A stretch of 64,000 bases of DNA from Ceratobasidium sp. AG-K (taxonomy: Eukaryota > Basidiomycota > Agaricomycetes > Cantharellales > Ceratobasidiaceae). The position numbers and the translations under genes are program-made. The notes beneath the pieces were generated by a model. The model was not told the origin of the DNA and did not search any database. It saw nothing but the letters and a program-made list of their open reading frames with translations. Below, one piece after another: positions 1 to 9,935 of the stretch; the first letter of the stretch is position 1; every line of letters begins with the position of its first letter. The stretch is from NCBI GenBank assembly GCA_037039685.1, contig JAWNGF010000015.1, positions 945,001-1,009,000 of the forward strand, in the 5' to 3' direction.

Positions 1-75
1 GCAATTGAATTGTCCTCCATGCTTCACTGATTCCCTCGTAATATTCGACGTCATCGACCAGAAACGATCGATGTC

Positions 76-88
76 CTGTCTTTATAAT
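76..88 (+). promoter_or_regulatory. TATA-like promoter motif of Gly-rich copy 1
   Basis: CTGTCTTTATAAT lies about 45-55 bp upstream of the ATG at 131. The identical 13-mer occurs at 4443-4455 at nearly the same distance from the paralogue's ATG, which supports a conserved core promoter. Confidence 0.5.
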
Positions 89-130
89 TCTGGTCCGAAC
101 TCATAGCTCCATCCTGCGTGTTTGTCCCCT

Positions 131-1709
131 ATGCCTTTCGTTCTCCCATGCGAAAAACGATATATTGCTGTGTCTAATCTGAATAATGTCGAAGACAGAG
201 ACATCATGAAAGAATCATATGTGTCTAGCTGGGATCTTATACCCCGCTCGCCAAGAGGTGGGGGGAGCAGTGGGGGGAGCTCTGGAGGGAGCGGATCTTC
301 CGGAGGCGGATCGAGAGGGGGTGGATCGGTCGGAGGTGGCTCGTTCGGAGGCGGTTCATCCGGGAGTAGCGGATCCGGTGGGAGTTCGGGAGGTAAAAGG
401 TTCTGGCTTATGCGGGGACAGAATGTAACTGTGTGTTACAGGTGGATCTTCAGGATCCCGGGGCGGAGTCTCATTCGGCGGTGAGTCCAAGCTCTCTTGA
501 CCTTCCTTGAACAGTTTGACTAATGGTATGCGATTATAGGTGGCGGTCGAGGTGCCTCTTCCTGGGGTGGGGGTGGAGGCAATACAGCCACAATCTCGTC
601 AGGCGCCTTTGCGGGTCGGCAGATAGGCGGGGGCTCTCGCAGTCAGATTTATGGAACCAGCAGATACGGTAGTCGCTACACCTATGATGGCGGGGGGGCA
701 CTAGTTGCCGGTCGAAGGTTTCCATTCGGGTATTGGCCTGTATACGTCCCCGTCGGCGCCGGAATAGGATACTATGGATATCACGAGTATGGTCCGGCCA
801 CGAACTCAAGTAGACCTGGGGGCGCAATGCACCAAGCGCTGATTCGGCATAGCGGATGGCCGGCGGAGGGCAGTAGTACCAACTCTAGCTTTCCAATTGG
901 CAACGCCACCGCATCGTACTATATTGTCGGGGATTCTGATTCGGTCTCGGCTGTGATGGATGCCTTGGTCGAGCCCTGCTCTGTCATTCGTACGTCCGGA
1001 ACGCCCATTAATGTAGGCGCTCTTGTCAGTTGGCCTTTCGTATCGCTGAGCTGGCTTGTGTTACCGGGAAACGAACTCTACTATTCATGTCGAGCAAGCA
1101 GTCCAGCACTACCGCGCCTCTTCATTCATGCTCGCCCTTACTTCGTACAACAACTCCGCCAACCTGCCATCCAGTGCGCCGATCGACAACAATGCTACCG
1201 CTCCACCCCTCAGCGCGGGCATGCCGCTTCCGAATGGCACGGATATGAATTTTCTGAAGTGCCTGAATGACACAATTGGTGCGTCAGTACCAATCATGGA
1301 CGCTCCAATCAGCAAAACAGGTACGATCGTCGGATTTACGTTTTTCGGAATTATTGGCTGCTTCATCAGCAAAAACCCGCTGGGATATGGAGTGATTTAG
1401 AGTGATTTCAGGAAAGGACTATGCTTACAGTGGTTTGGAGCGCTTTCAAGCCATTTCAATTCCGCCAATTCGGATTTCAGGGTCTTTGGAGTAGCGGAAA
1501 TAGGAGCCCCTGAATTTGGAGTGCTCCAAAGCGGTCCAAATCACTCAAAGCATAGTCGGTTTCCCATATCACTTCAAAGCACTCCAAATCCTGGCGGGTT
1601 TTTGCTGATGTTCTTTCTTGCTATCTTTGTGTCTGGGTGTCTAGGAATGCTTGGGGACAGTGGTTACACTTGCTGCCGTAAGCGGGCTAGTAAACCCTCT
1701 TACTGGTGA
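131..1709 (+). pseudogene. Gly-rich membrane-type protein, copy 1, broken
   Basis: Paralogue of the gene at 4504-5858. Exons by comparison: 131-392, 442-480, 540-1012, then the last coding region from 1068. The N-terminal half is Gly/Ser rich, followed by a GYWPVYVP-type motif and a conserved region ending in FLKCLNDT. Two lesions are visible. The third intron (1013-1067, 55 nt, same length as in copy 2) ends in CGG instead of CAG, so its acceptor is gone. A MITE at 1364-1610 interrupts the codons of the hydrophobic C-terminal segment and introduces a stop at 1398-1400. After the MITE the old C-terminus resumes (FFLAIF...CCRKR, stop at 1707-1709) and matches copy 2's CSCC-Arg-rich tail. Function unknown; probably no longer encodes the full protein. 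Confidence 0.75.
1364..1610. mobile_element. MITE with about 60-bp imperfect terminal inverted repeats
   Basis: The left end begins CATCAGCAAAAACCCGC at 1364, and the right end at 1610 is its exact reverse complement over 17 bp. The similarity continues inward imperfectly for about 60 bp on each side (left arm to about 1425, right arm from about 1548). The interior is rich in (T)GGAGTGCT/AGCACTCC words and has no ORF of note. It sits inside the transmembrane-coding exon of the Gly-rich gene copy 1 and is absent from copy 2, so it inserted after the duplication. No target-site duplication longer than 2 bp is obvious, so the superfamily is unassigned. Confidence 0.8.
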
Positions 1710-1789
1710 TATTGCAATGTACTCAATTATCCGTTTCTCCTTTCTTTTCTTTGTCGATACTATGTGTGATGAGTAGTAACTGGAATGCA

Positions 1790-2050
1790 ATAAACAACCA
1801 TTGAAGTGTCCAAGTCGGGTCAACTAGCGGAGTGGCGCCAGTAGTTCGAGGGCGCCAGCATAAAACGCCCACTGGTACAGCAATTTCAGGAGCACCAACG
1901 CTGTCTAGCTTCAATAAATCAGTATCTGGTATCCACAAGTACATCTTCAGCAGCCACCACTGACTCTCGTTTGATTGGATCGCATCCGCAAGCGTGCCCG
2001 CCTAATTTAAAGCTTTGGCCTCTTCCCGCCTCGTCACCGTGACTCAATCG
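1790..2050 (-). pseudogene. Relic of the minus-strand gene duplicated at 5963-6325
   Basis: On the minus strand 1830-1944 encodes a peptide resembling the start of the 5963-6325 ORF (shared pattern LYLWIP/HLYIP, LL, GSV or DSV, PEIAVP/PKVAAP). The adjoining DNA up to about 2045 also aligns with 6330-6430. It is too decayed to name. Confidence 0.4.
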
Positions 2051-2152
2051 TGAATAACTAGAATCCTCGCCTCTAGTGCGTTCCCCCGTTCGGATGCGCG
2101 CATATATGGTCGGCTGACGACTTGCTCTAGGCGCCGGCATGGCCTTGAAGCC

Positions 2153-2383
2153 GTGAACCGAAGTGGCGGGGTAAGCCAGGGTATGGTGTGCGGCACGGAA
2201 CCCGAGACCGTTTCACACTTTGTCTTTCGTTATCCAGTTTACGGAGCAGATTGGTACGAGCACTTGGGCTCAAGGGGCCGGGAATATCTGCAGCTTCGCT
2301 TCCTGCGCTCGTCCCCAGAAGGCATCCGGGTTGTTCTCGGCTTTATCAAAGCCACGGGCCGATTCGCAGACTCGATTAGATAG
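2153..2383 (+). mobile_element. LINE-type retrotransposon ORF2, C-terminal relic
   Basis: The translation ends in a signature seen at the C-terminus of many fungal non-LTR retrotransposon polyproteins: a CG..PETVSHF..F motif, then YEHLGSRGREYLQLRFL, SSPEGIRVVL.FIKATGRFADS, and a stop at 2381-2383. The Cys/His zinc-binding pattern is incomplete (the later Cys has become Tyr, in FRYP). Only the last roughly 70 codons remain, as expected of a 5'-truncated LINE copy. Family identification is from memory of such C-termini; the clade is not determined. Confidence 0.7.
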
Positions 2384-2640
2384 CTCTTTGTATTGTCTTG
2401 ACCTATTCTGATTAGTTTAATTTCTATCTTCACGTGCTGAGTTGTCCCTTAATGTCTCTTTTCTTTCTTTCTTCCCGCTATAGACAGGTATTCTTCCTTA
2501 TAGAGGTTGTACATAAGGCTTTGCTTCGACTCAACTTAATATATACCATATCGTATATATATATATATAAAGCCAGAGTACCGAGACGCGAGCGGACTCC
2601 CCCCGGCGGCAAAGGCGCACCGGTAAAATAAATGAGAGAA
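2384..2640 (+). mobile_element. 3' tail of the LINE relic, AT-rich, with a TA microsatellite
   Basis: This follows directly on the stop of the LINE ORF relic and has no ORF. It contains a short TA dinucleotide run near 2552-2568 and finishes in an A-rich end (GTAAAATAAATGAGAGAA) near 2640, a plausible retrotransposon 3' terminus. Confidence 0.45.
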
Positions 2641-4371
2641 ATTTGACTCAAATTAGCCGAATTAGCGAATTATGCAGATTCAATCCTTTTCTGGGCAAAA
2701 TTAGTTCGAGCTACCGCGCGGCATGGTGTCGGCCTAAGTCGGAAATCAGTGAAGTAGTATATTCCGGATTTAGCTCAATTATTTTGTTTTAGGTAGCTTG
2801 GTGAGAATGAGGCATTGGGTATTGAATCCCATATTTTAGACCGCACGCATGCGACTCATAAAGACATTGTATTCCATGAGAAGGTATGTACACGTATCAT
2901 AGCCCCCAGATTAGGACATACTCCTGGGACAACTGTATGTACTATGAAAGAATGACAGCGGGTCGGTGCACGAGGCACAAGCGGGCTCACAGGCGCCACA
3001 AGTGGCAACAACTATGACATACAGGGCAAAATCCCAATGCAGAGACGGATCGTTTGTGGCAGGCTCGTCAGGTATGGCGGATCTACGTAACTGTGATCGA
3101 GGTGCGCAATGACCGCGGCGGAGTCGACACAACACAGTGCATGGTCACTGACAGCCAAGTGACAAAGTAATAAGGACACAAGTGAAATAATCGAGCGAAG
3201 GCAAAGGAAACGTACCAGGTGAATCGCTTCTACGGCAAGCCCAGATGCGTAAGTAGTGAATGGTAAAAGGCTGTCGGTGTTGCTAGGGTTCAAATCGTGG
3301 GAGGTTAGCAAGCACAGGGTAAGTGGCGCGTGGGGAATGAATCCAAGGCGATACGAGCGCAAGCGCGGGCACGAGGCATGAGCGTCAAGCCAGACTAGAC
3401 TGTGACGGTGCACGAGACATTGGCCAAAACGGGCCGTGTGCTGACACATGGGTCGAATTAGGAACCCAAAATGATTACGTAGCGGTGTAGGAGCGGAGGC
3501 AGACCTCGGTGCGAGTGCGTATCGATGTATATGATGGAGTGCATAACAGTCAAGGGGGCCCAGTGGCGTGGATGAATGGAGAGGTACAACACCCAATGTT
3601 GGAATCGTGTTGCTCAGAGAGCACGTAGCGCGTTTGGAACGCGCCATCTCGTGTCAAGGCCTTTGGTACATGCTAATCGGTAAACAAATCTCCCTTCCTC
3701 GCTGCCCGGCGGGCCTTATGATAGAGTCAAAGCAAAGCTGAGAATGATTAAACATATAATACTCAGCTTGGTATAAAGTACGCAAAAAATTACACACGCC
3801 GATGCGCGTGTATGTCGATCGTGGTTGGTGCACAAAGATTAATGTGTGCGCCACTACTGGCACGTGATCATGACTAATTGCGCGCACCGATGGTGGTTAC
3901 ATCTGTTCACCGCGGTCCCTGCACCGAGGTCAAGTTAAATTTTGTGCTCCGCGGGCTGCAGCACGAACCAGCACATGACAGAGAGGGCTGCTCTACTCAA
4001 TAAATTACGGACCTTAGATTAGCAAGTGACATTGCGCCGTAAACTAGACTGATTTCACGCGCATGGGCACTCCACAACCACTGACCGATCCAAATGCGGC
4101 CACGCGGCAAAAAATCCTTGGCGAGGGCCGGGCCATCTCCGAAAGCTCATAAATCTCATCAGCAAGTTGTTGCGATGGCCGTCGGAATAGAGGTGCCCAC
4201 GCCATTTTTGGATCTTGAGCTTTGCACACCTTAGGGAAATGAATCCCATATACAAGATCTATGGTGCGGTTCTTCTTCTCTTGGTTCAAATTCAGCTACC
4301 GTTTCTCACTCCCTCAGCTGTATTCCCTCTCGTTTGGGCCGAGAGCATTCTGATGATGAAGGGGCCTGATA
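2641..4371. other. Gene-poor region, possible decayed retroelement
   Basis: No gene is supported. One long minus-strand frame (3012-3647) is open for 211 codons, but it is rich in Ser, Leu, His, Pro and Cys without a recognisable domain, signal or splice structure. Another short one (4044-4289) is likewise unrecognised. The stretch could be a solo LTR or retroelement remnant, but I could not find matching terminal repeats. Confidence 0.5.
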
Positions 4372-4442
4372 TAGACAATTGAGTTGCACTCCACGGTTCA
4401 CTGAGCTTTCTCGAACGTCACTAGCCAGGTGCACGCGGTGAA

Positions 4443-4455
4443 CTGTCTTTATAAT
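4443..4455 (+). promoter_or_regulatory. TATA-like promoter motif of Gly-rich copy 2
   Basis: CTGTCTTTATAAT, identical to 76-88 upstream of the paralogue, about 50 bp before the ATG at 4504. Confidence 0.5.
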
Positions 4456-4503
4456 GAACACTTGAATCCATAGCTCGAGTACGCTTTCTTGTCTCACCTC
4501 AAT

Positions 4504-5858
4504 ATGCGGTTCCCTCTGCCGTATGAGAAACGATACATTACTGTGTCTGACTCGAATGATGACTCGAATGATAAGAATTTAGAATCGTTGTATGCGCCGG
4601 ATTGGGCTCTGATACCTCGCTCACCAAGAGGTGGAGGGAGTAGTGGTGGAAGTTCTGGAGGGAGTGGATCCTCCGGAGGCGGATCGAGAGGGGGTGGCTC
4701 GTACGGAGGCGGCTCGTACGGAGGTGGTTCATCTGGGAGCGGATCCGGTGGGAGTTCAGGAGGTAACAAGACTCTGATCTTTGTGGGGGCAGAGTGTAAC
4801 CATCTATGTTTCAGGTGGATCTTCAGGATCCCGAGGCGGGGTCTCTTTTGGTGGTAGGTTGAAGTTCTAGTGCCCCCACATTAAACCTTTATACTGATAG
4901 TATGCGGTTGTAGGTGGTGGCAGCCGAGGTGCCTCTTCCTGGGGTGGAGGCGGAGGCAGTCCAACGACGATCTCTTCAGGCGCCTTTGCAGGTCGGCAGG
5001 TCGGCGGGGGTTCTCGCAGTCAGATTTATGGAACCAGCAGATACGGTAGTGGTTATACCTATGGCGGTGGCGGGGCACTAGTTGCTGGTCGAAGCTTCCC
5101 GTTCGGATATTGGCCTGTATACGTTCCCATCGGCGCCAGAATTGGATACTATGGATATCACGAGTATGGCCCGGCCACCAACTCTAGTCGACCCGGAGGT
5201 GTAATGCACCAAGCACTGATTCGTCACAGTGACTGGCCAGGGGAGGGTGCTAGTGCTAATTCTAGTTCCGTAATCAACAATGCCACCGCATCGTACTATA
5301 TCATCGGGGATGCCGACTCAGTCTTGGCTGTGATGGACGCATTAATCAAGCTGTGCTCTGTCGTTCGTACATCTGGCACACCCATCAATGTAGATACTCC
5401 GGTCACATTATCCTCCGTATCATTGAGCTGATTTATGGTATCAGGAAACGAACTCTACCGTTCATGTCGAGCAAGCAGTCCAGTACTACCGTGCCTCGTC
5501 ATTCATGCTCGCCCTTACCTCGTACAACAACTCTGCGAGTCTGCCGTCCAGCGCGCCGGTTGACAATAGCACTGTCTCCCCTCCCCTCAGTGCGGACACG
5601 CCGCTTCCGAACGGGACGGATATGAACTTCCTGAAGTGCCTAAACGATACTGTTGGAGCATCGGTACCGATTATGGATGCATCCAAGAAGAACTTAGCGG
5701 GCATTATTGTCTTAGCTATCTTTGGTGGCCTAATTTTCCTTGCTTGTCTTACCTTGGGGATGGCGCGCTGTATCAATGCCAAATCCCGTGGTAGTTATGG
5801 TTGCAGCTGTTGCACTCGTCGACGTCGACATAAGCGGGCTGGTGGGGGATATTATTAG
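4504..5858 (+). CDS. Gly-rich protein with C-terminal membrane anchor, copy 2
   Basis: Four exons: 4504-4762, 4815-4853, 4914-5389, 5445-5858; all phases agree, giving about 395 aa. The ATG at 4504 is the first in frame. The N-terminus has a conserved EKRY(I)T/AVS motif and IPRSPRGGG, then a long Gly/Ser-rich stretch. A conserved core follows (GRQ.GGGSRSQIYGTSRYGS, FGYWPVYVP, GYYGYHEYGP), then HQALIRHS, a region with SYYI.GD.DSV, and NGTDMNFLKCLNDT. Near the C-terminus a hydrophobic segment of about 22 residues (LAGIIVLAIFGGLIFLACL) is followed by a Cys/Arg-rich tail, suggesting a type I anchor. There is no clear N-terminal signal peptide. I recognise it as resembling uncharacterised agaricomycete Gly-rich proteins but cannot assign a function. 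Confidence 0.75.
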
Positions 5859-5962
5859 TAACAAGTACCATCTTTCCGAATTTTCTGTGTACCCCCTAGT
5901 TACTTACGATTTCTGATAACACCTGGAAACTACCGCGCATACATGGTGTAATGAACCTCTGC

Positions 5963-6325
5963 TTAGGCAGGCCATCCAATGTATGGAATCCTCGGAAAAT
6001 CAAGTGAGACCGGATTAAAGTCCTGGATACTCGTCGGGAGTAACCCTGGCTGTTGATCCTTATAAACGCTAATTGACGACTTCACTGTAACTGTTACGTC
6101 GGGTATATGCGAGCCGATCGCCCGGTGAAGCTGACCGGATTTGAGGCTAATTACGTCCCATGGGCTGGCCAATATCTTAATCCGGGGAATCGACGTAATT
6201 GATGGCCTGTGGTTCGAAGGTATGTACGCATGACGTCCTTGAGGTGCAGCAACTTTAGGAATACGAACGCTACCTGGCTCTTCCAATAAAACCGTTTGAG
6301 GTATGTACAAGTGCCTCGTGGTCAA
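5963..6325 (-). CDS. Unrecognised ORF fragment, probably last exon of a decayed gene
   Basis: An open frame of 120 codons with protein-like composition (for example VTVTVKSSISV and SLDFPRIPYIGW near the C-terminus, stop at the 5963 end). The left duplication copy preserves parts of the same peptide at 1830-1944, which argues that it once was coding. No domain was recognised and no convincing upstream exons were found between 6325 and 6700. It may be a 3' fragment carried along in the duplication. Confidence 0.35.
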   Translation of the reverse strand: MTTRHLYIPQTVLLEEPGSVRIPKVAAPQGRHAYIPSNHRPSITSIPRIKILASPWDVISLKSGQLHRAIGSHIPDVTVTVKSSISVYKDQQPGLLPTSIQDFNPVSLDFPRIPYIGWPA

Positions 6326-6440
6326 TCATCACCCTCTCTCATGGAATCGGAAGGCATCCCCGAGCAAGCTCAGCGAATTGAAAGTTTCGGGCTCCTCCCA
6401 CCTCATCACTATGACGCAATGATGAGACCAGCCGAATTAA

Positions 6441-7196
6441 AGTCATGTATTACCTCCCAGTTGATCACTGGTCACAGGATCCATCCATCACCTTCTCCCG
6501 GCCTACGTTCGGTGAAGTTGTGCCTGGAGTGATTTGGGGTTTTCACTACGCGGCGGCTTCGTGTGGCGGTGCACATCGTTGGAGGGTTAAGCCAACAACC
6601 ACCAACGTGAGAATAAACGCCAGGCTGCAAAAGGAAATATTTTGCGTCACGGACCGTTCCATTCTTTCTCCTAGGGAATGTCCCTGTTAGGGGACGCATG
6701 ATCAAACTGCCTGAGCTTGAATTGTTGGATAGTAGTCTGATAGTCCGGAATTCGGTAACATCTTCAGACGTCTGATAATATGACTAGTTCCGTGGGCCAC
6801 TATCACGAGTAGAGCAGAAGTCAAAACGATAGCATACTTCCGGACATGACTGGATAGCATTTGATATTTAGATAGACATTTGAAGAGCGGAGCTTATTAT
6901 TGGCATGTAGGAACTCAATTGACTGGTCGACTTGCGTATACATTGAGGTAATAGGCAGTGGCAGTACCTGATCATCGAATGCATTCAAAATAGTGAATTG
7001 ATTTCAGGCCTTCAAACAGCTCCAAAGGGTAATGATGAAGGGTAATAAGGCTAAAGCGTGATTATGAATATGCGAAACAACTGCAGACTACAGTGGCGAC
7101 TACTAGGAGACAGAGAAATGAGAAATATAGAGGGACCAAAAACATATAGGCTTGCCCGAAGATAGGTTACGAATGCGTTTCTTAAGTTACGACGCC
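6441..7196. other. Intergenic, nothing recognised
   Basis: No ORF with coding character. The 3' side adjoins the FBL1 stop codon and presumably contains its 3' UTR. Confidence 0.6.
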
Positions 7197-8858
7197 TTAG
7201 CGTGTAGCAGACCCGAGGATTCTCACTTCCCCATTCAGCCCTCGATCAATGAGCAAGTGTGCGCGCCCTTCCGCCAACGGGTTTTTGACGCACTGGAGCA
7301 GCGGGCAAACCTCCAGTAGTGCTGGGATGCATTCTTTTAGGCTAGATACTCCGAGGTGTTCCTGTAACCAGTCGCAAACGCGACGCGGGGGACAGAATAC
7401 TCTCATACTAGGCGCGAGTTTCAAGAGCTCGAAAGTTTGATCCTGAGACTTGCAGTCAGTATGTAAATAGCGAGATATCACGAGGAACGTACAGGCTCGT
7501 CGAAGGGTACATCCAGCTCTCGAAGGTCGGGGGCTGTTTTGAGCAGGGCTTTCAAGAGAGATACTTCAACCGTATCCTCGTCTTCCACCTGAAGTACCAT
7601 TTTTTGAAGACATTGCAATGACTGAACCTTGTCTGCCATTGGGATCAAATCAGTAGCTAAATCGTTATCGGGGTCACTAGATATGGTGACGCTTTCAAGT
7701 TGTCTAGTTAGACTCGACGACATCACCGCTTGGCAGATAGGGAGGGAAGCTTCAAGACACCTGAGTGAAGGGAAGAGTATGGCAAACTGCTCCGGGTTCT
7801 CTTAATTCGTGATTTCTTCGGAGCAACGTCCTAGACCACAGTATCGAACAAAATTCAGACCAAGGGTATGCAATTTTGGGTGACGGGTGAAAAAAGTGGT
7901 CAGTGAATTATGCAAAGAATTGGTGAAGAAGTTGTCCCATTCTGGGTCAGAGTTTCCTATGGTACGGAAGATGCGAAGGAATGGGAAAGTCGAGGCTCCG
8001 AGCGCATCAGTAAACTGGTTTGGGAACCAAGCAGTCACTCCCCAAGGTTCATCGCGAAAGTCGAGGGTCAAAGACTCAAGGTTCGGGGACGCAACAAGGC
8101 AAGAGGCAACCCCATTAATGAACTCCTTGTTAAAACCGGATCCAGCTAAGCAAAGGGTCAACTGAAAGCGACAATATTTTTTAGGCCGAGTCGAACTTAC
8201 GCAGTTGCGCAATTTGTAGGCTGAAGCTCGTTAGACATTTAAAGTTCATCAGTCTGTGCGTTTGCGAGTTTCAGACTCCAGTCAGTCTATAGATGAAAAG
8301 TAACTTACTCGAGAGCATCTCCTGTAGTAAATAGTCAGTGTACATAAACCTTGAATGCGTTGCTTTTGTGATTCATAGCTTACTAGGAAGTTCTGCCACC
8401 ACATCCCCTCCCAAAACCCACCAGCTAACAGTCGTCAAGTTCACAATTTGCAATGTGCGAACTATCTCTAGGTTTGTGGGCGAAAAATCCATTTCCCAAG
8501 AAAAGTAGTGTAGTCGCGGTAGTTGGGGAACAACCTTCAAAAGGAGACCCAGGTTATTCTCCTTGAGAGATTCCTTGACATTACCCGCCGCCAATTTCTC
8601 TCTGTATCCGTCACATACGATCCCGCATATGTGCTCCCGAAGTGATAGAGGGCCACCCGAATTCGACTCAACTCGTTCAGAAATATCTTCAAGGTGAGAA
8701 ACGGTAGTCAAGTAAATCGTATGATACAAGCGAGGAAAAGTTAGAGCCTGCCAGGTTTGTGAGGCACGCGACACATTCGTGAGGTCGTGTAAAGATAAGT
8801 GGGTGAACACACTCGACCATATCTCGTTGGGGAATATTGCGCTAGATCTTATAGCCAT
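7197..8858 (-). pseudogene. F-box/LRR-like protein FBL1, one in-frame stop
   Basis: Five exons (minus strand): 8858-8384, 8321-8309 (13 nt), 8253-8201, 8145-7493, 7442-7197; 479 codons with consistent phases. The N-terminus is an F-box (FPNEIWSSVFTHLSLHDLTNVSRASQTW..LTFPRLYHT), which in such proteins binds Skp1. Downstream is an LRR-like region (LESLTLDFRDE, FPFLRIFRTIGNSDP, FFTRHPKLHTLGL, LESVTISS, LRELDVPF) ending in a conserved segment with VCDWLQEHLGVSSLKECIP. The exon structure matches FBL2 and FBL3 exactly, including the length of exon 4 in FBL2 (653 nt). The only lesion seen is TAA at 7804-7802 (codon 295), where FBL2 reads through an AYDDPEKF-like segment. It is a very young pseudogene or a truncated allele. 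Confidence 0.75.
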
Positions 8859-9935
8859 CGTGGAACAGCGTCGGTATAGGGCTAGCAAGCAAGCGAGCGT
8901 GAGTGATAGCTCTCCAGAGAAATGAGTCAACCAGTTAGTCAGCACACCTGTGAGTCGGGAAGGTGGGCCTGCATTCGGTATAGACTACGTCATAACACGG
9001 ATGCCACATCCACAGGTGCGTAACTCGCCACTAGCTACCTTGTCTTGCGCCTGGCCGAGCCCTGGGGTACGTTCAATTCACATCAGGTTGGGTCTTGCCT
9101 TTTTACCTTGTACTCAATGTGCGGTGAAGCATATATGTTATCCTGTGACCGTGGTGGACGAAAGAGAGCGAGTCAAAAGACAATGCCATCATGCTGAGAT
9201 AGTGGAGTCAGGGCGAGCGAAGTAGTTTCCACCAGAAAATGGGGAAAAGCAGAGGTTTTTTAAATTTTAAATTTTTTATCCAACATTTATGATATCAATT
9301 CAGCCTAGGGACTACGGATGACACCCCCACTCGGTGACCGACTCTGTCTGCTCAAGCGCAGCTGGACGAACCCCGTACCCCTCCAGTGCTCGGCCGTTCC
9401 CCGACCGTTGGAATGAGCTCCAACAGAGGCCAGTGATCCTTGGGCACTACACCTGGCATCACCCACTGGCATATGCTTAGCTATATCGGCGTCCTGGGCG
9501 GCCCGCAGTTCATGTCTCGATTTTTTCTCTTAGCGGGGTATTGCTATCTTTTAGATAATGAGAGAAAATTTCATCTTCCGTTCTGCCATGCCCTATTCCC
9601 TCAAGGTAGTCGACTACGTAGCACATCAGAAAACTCGGCCTCATATAAGAGCGCTCGCAAAGAGTTCGGTTTCGACCCGTATCGTCTCGCTCGGTTCTAC
9701 CGCTGTTTCACAATTGCTAATAGGGATTGTATAATCGCGTCCATCCGCTTACTGCATCTCTGCAGTCGGGGAGCAAAGGGGAATACAAAGTATCAAGCAA
9801 CGCAATGCATACATTGAGCGATTCTGGAATGCATGCAACCGCTCGGCGATGAAGCAGCGAGGAGGCAATGGAGGAGTAAAAAAAGGAAGGTCAATCTAGC
9901 GGTCGACTACCCTAGGTTCCCGCGGTAACTACGCC
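8859..9935. other. Intergenic between FBL1 and FBL2
   Basis: No supported gene. A 125-codon frame at 9440-9817 contains FGFDPYRLARFYRCF, faintly like LRR segments of F-box proteins, but no exons connect to it. AT-rich low-complexity DNA lies at 9258-9285. Confidence 0.5.

Larger units (their letters stand above)
1..2050. repeat. Segmental duplication, left copy (partner 4372-6440)
   Basis: This segment and 4372-6440 align by eye along their whole length: promoter region, all four exons and three introns of the Gly-rich gene, and a downstream stretch that includes a minus-strand peptide fragment. The two copies differ by many substitutions and by a roughly 250-bp MITE in the left copy, so the duplication is not recent. 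The spacer between them (about 2.05-4.37 kb) holds a LINE relic and gene-poor DNA. The exact edges were not determined; the left edge may lie outside the window. Confidence 0.75.
4372..6440. repeat. Segmental duplication, right copy (partner 1-2050)
   Basis: Counterpart of the left copy. It contains the intact Gly-rich gene, its conserved core promoter and the minus-strand ORF fragment at 5963-6325. It lacks the MITE, so it shows the pre-insertion state of the left copy. Confidence 0.75.

Noticed and set aside
3012..3647. 211-codon minus-strand open frame
   Set aside because: No domain, signal peptide, intron pattern or promoter; composition (Leu/Ser/His/Pro/Cys) is typical of a chance or repeat-derived frame.
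4044..4289. 81-codon minus-strand frame resembling an exon
   Set aside because: No homologous family recognised and no neighbouring exons in phase.
9440..9817. 125-codon frame with FGFDPYRLARFYRCF
   Set aside because: Only a faint LRR-like resemblance; no F-box, splice partners or conservation to support a gene.
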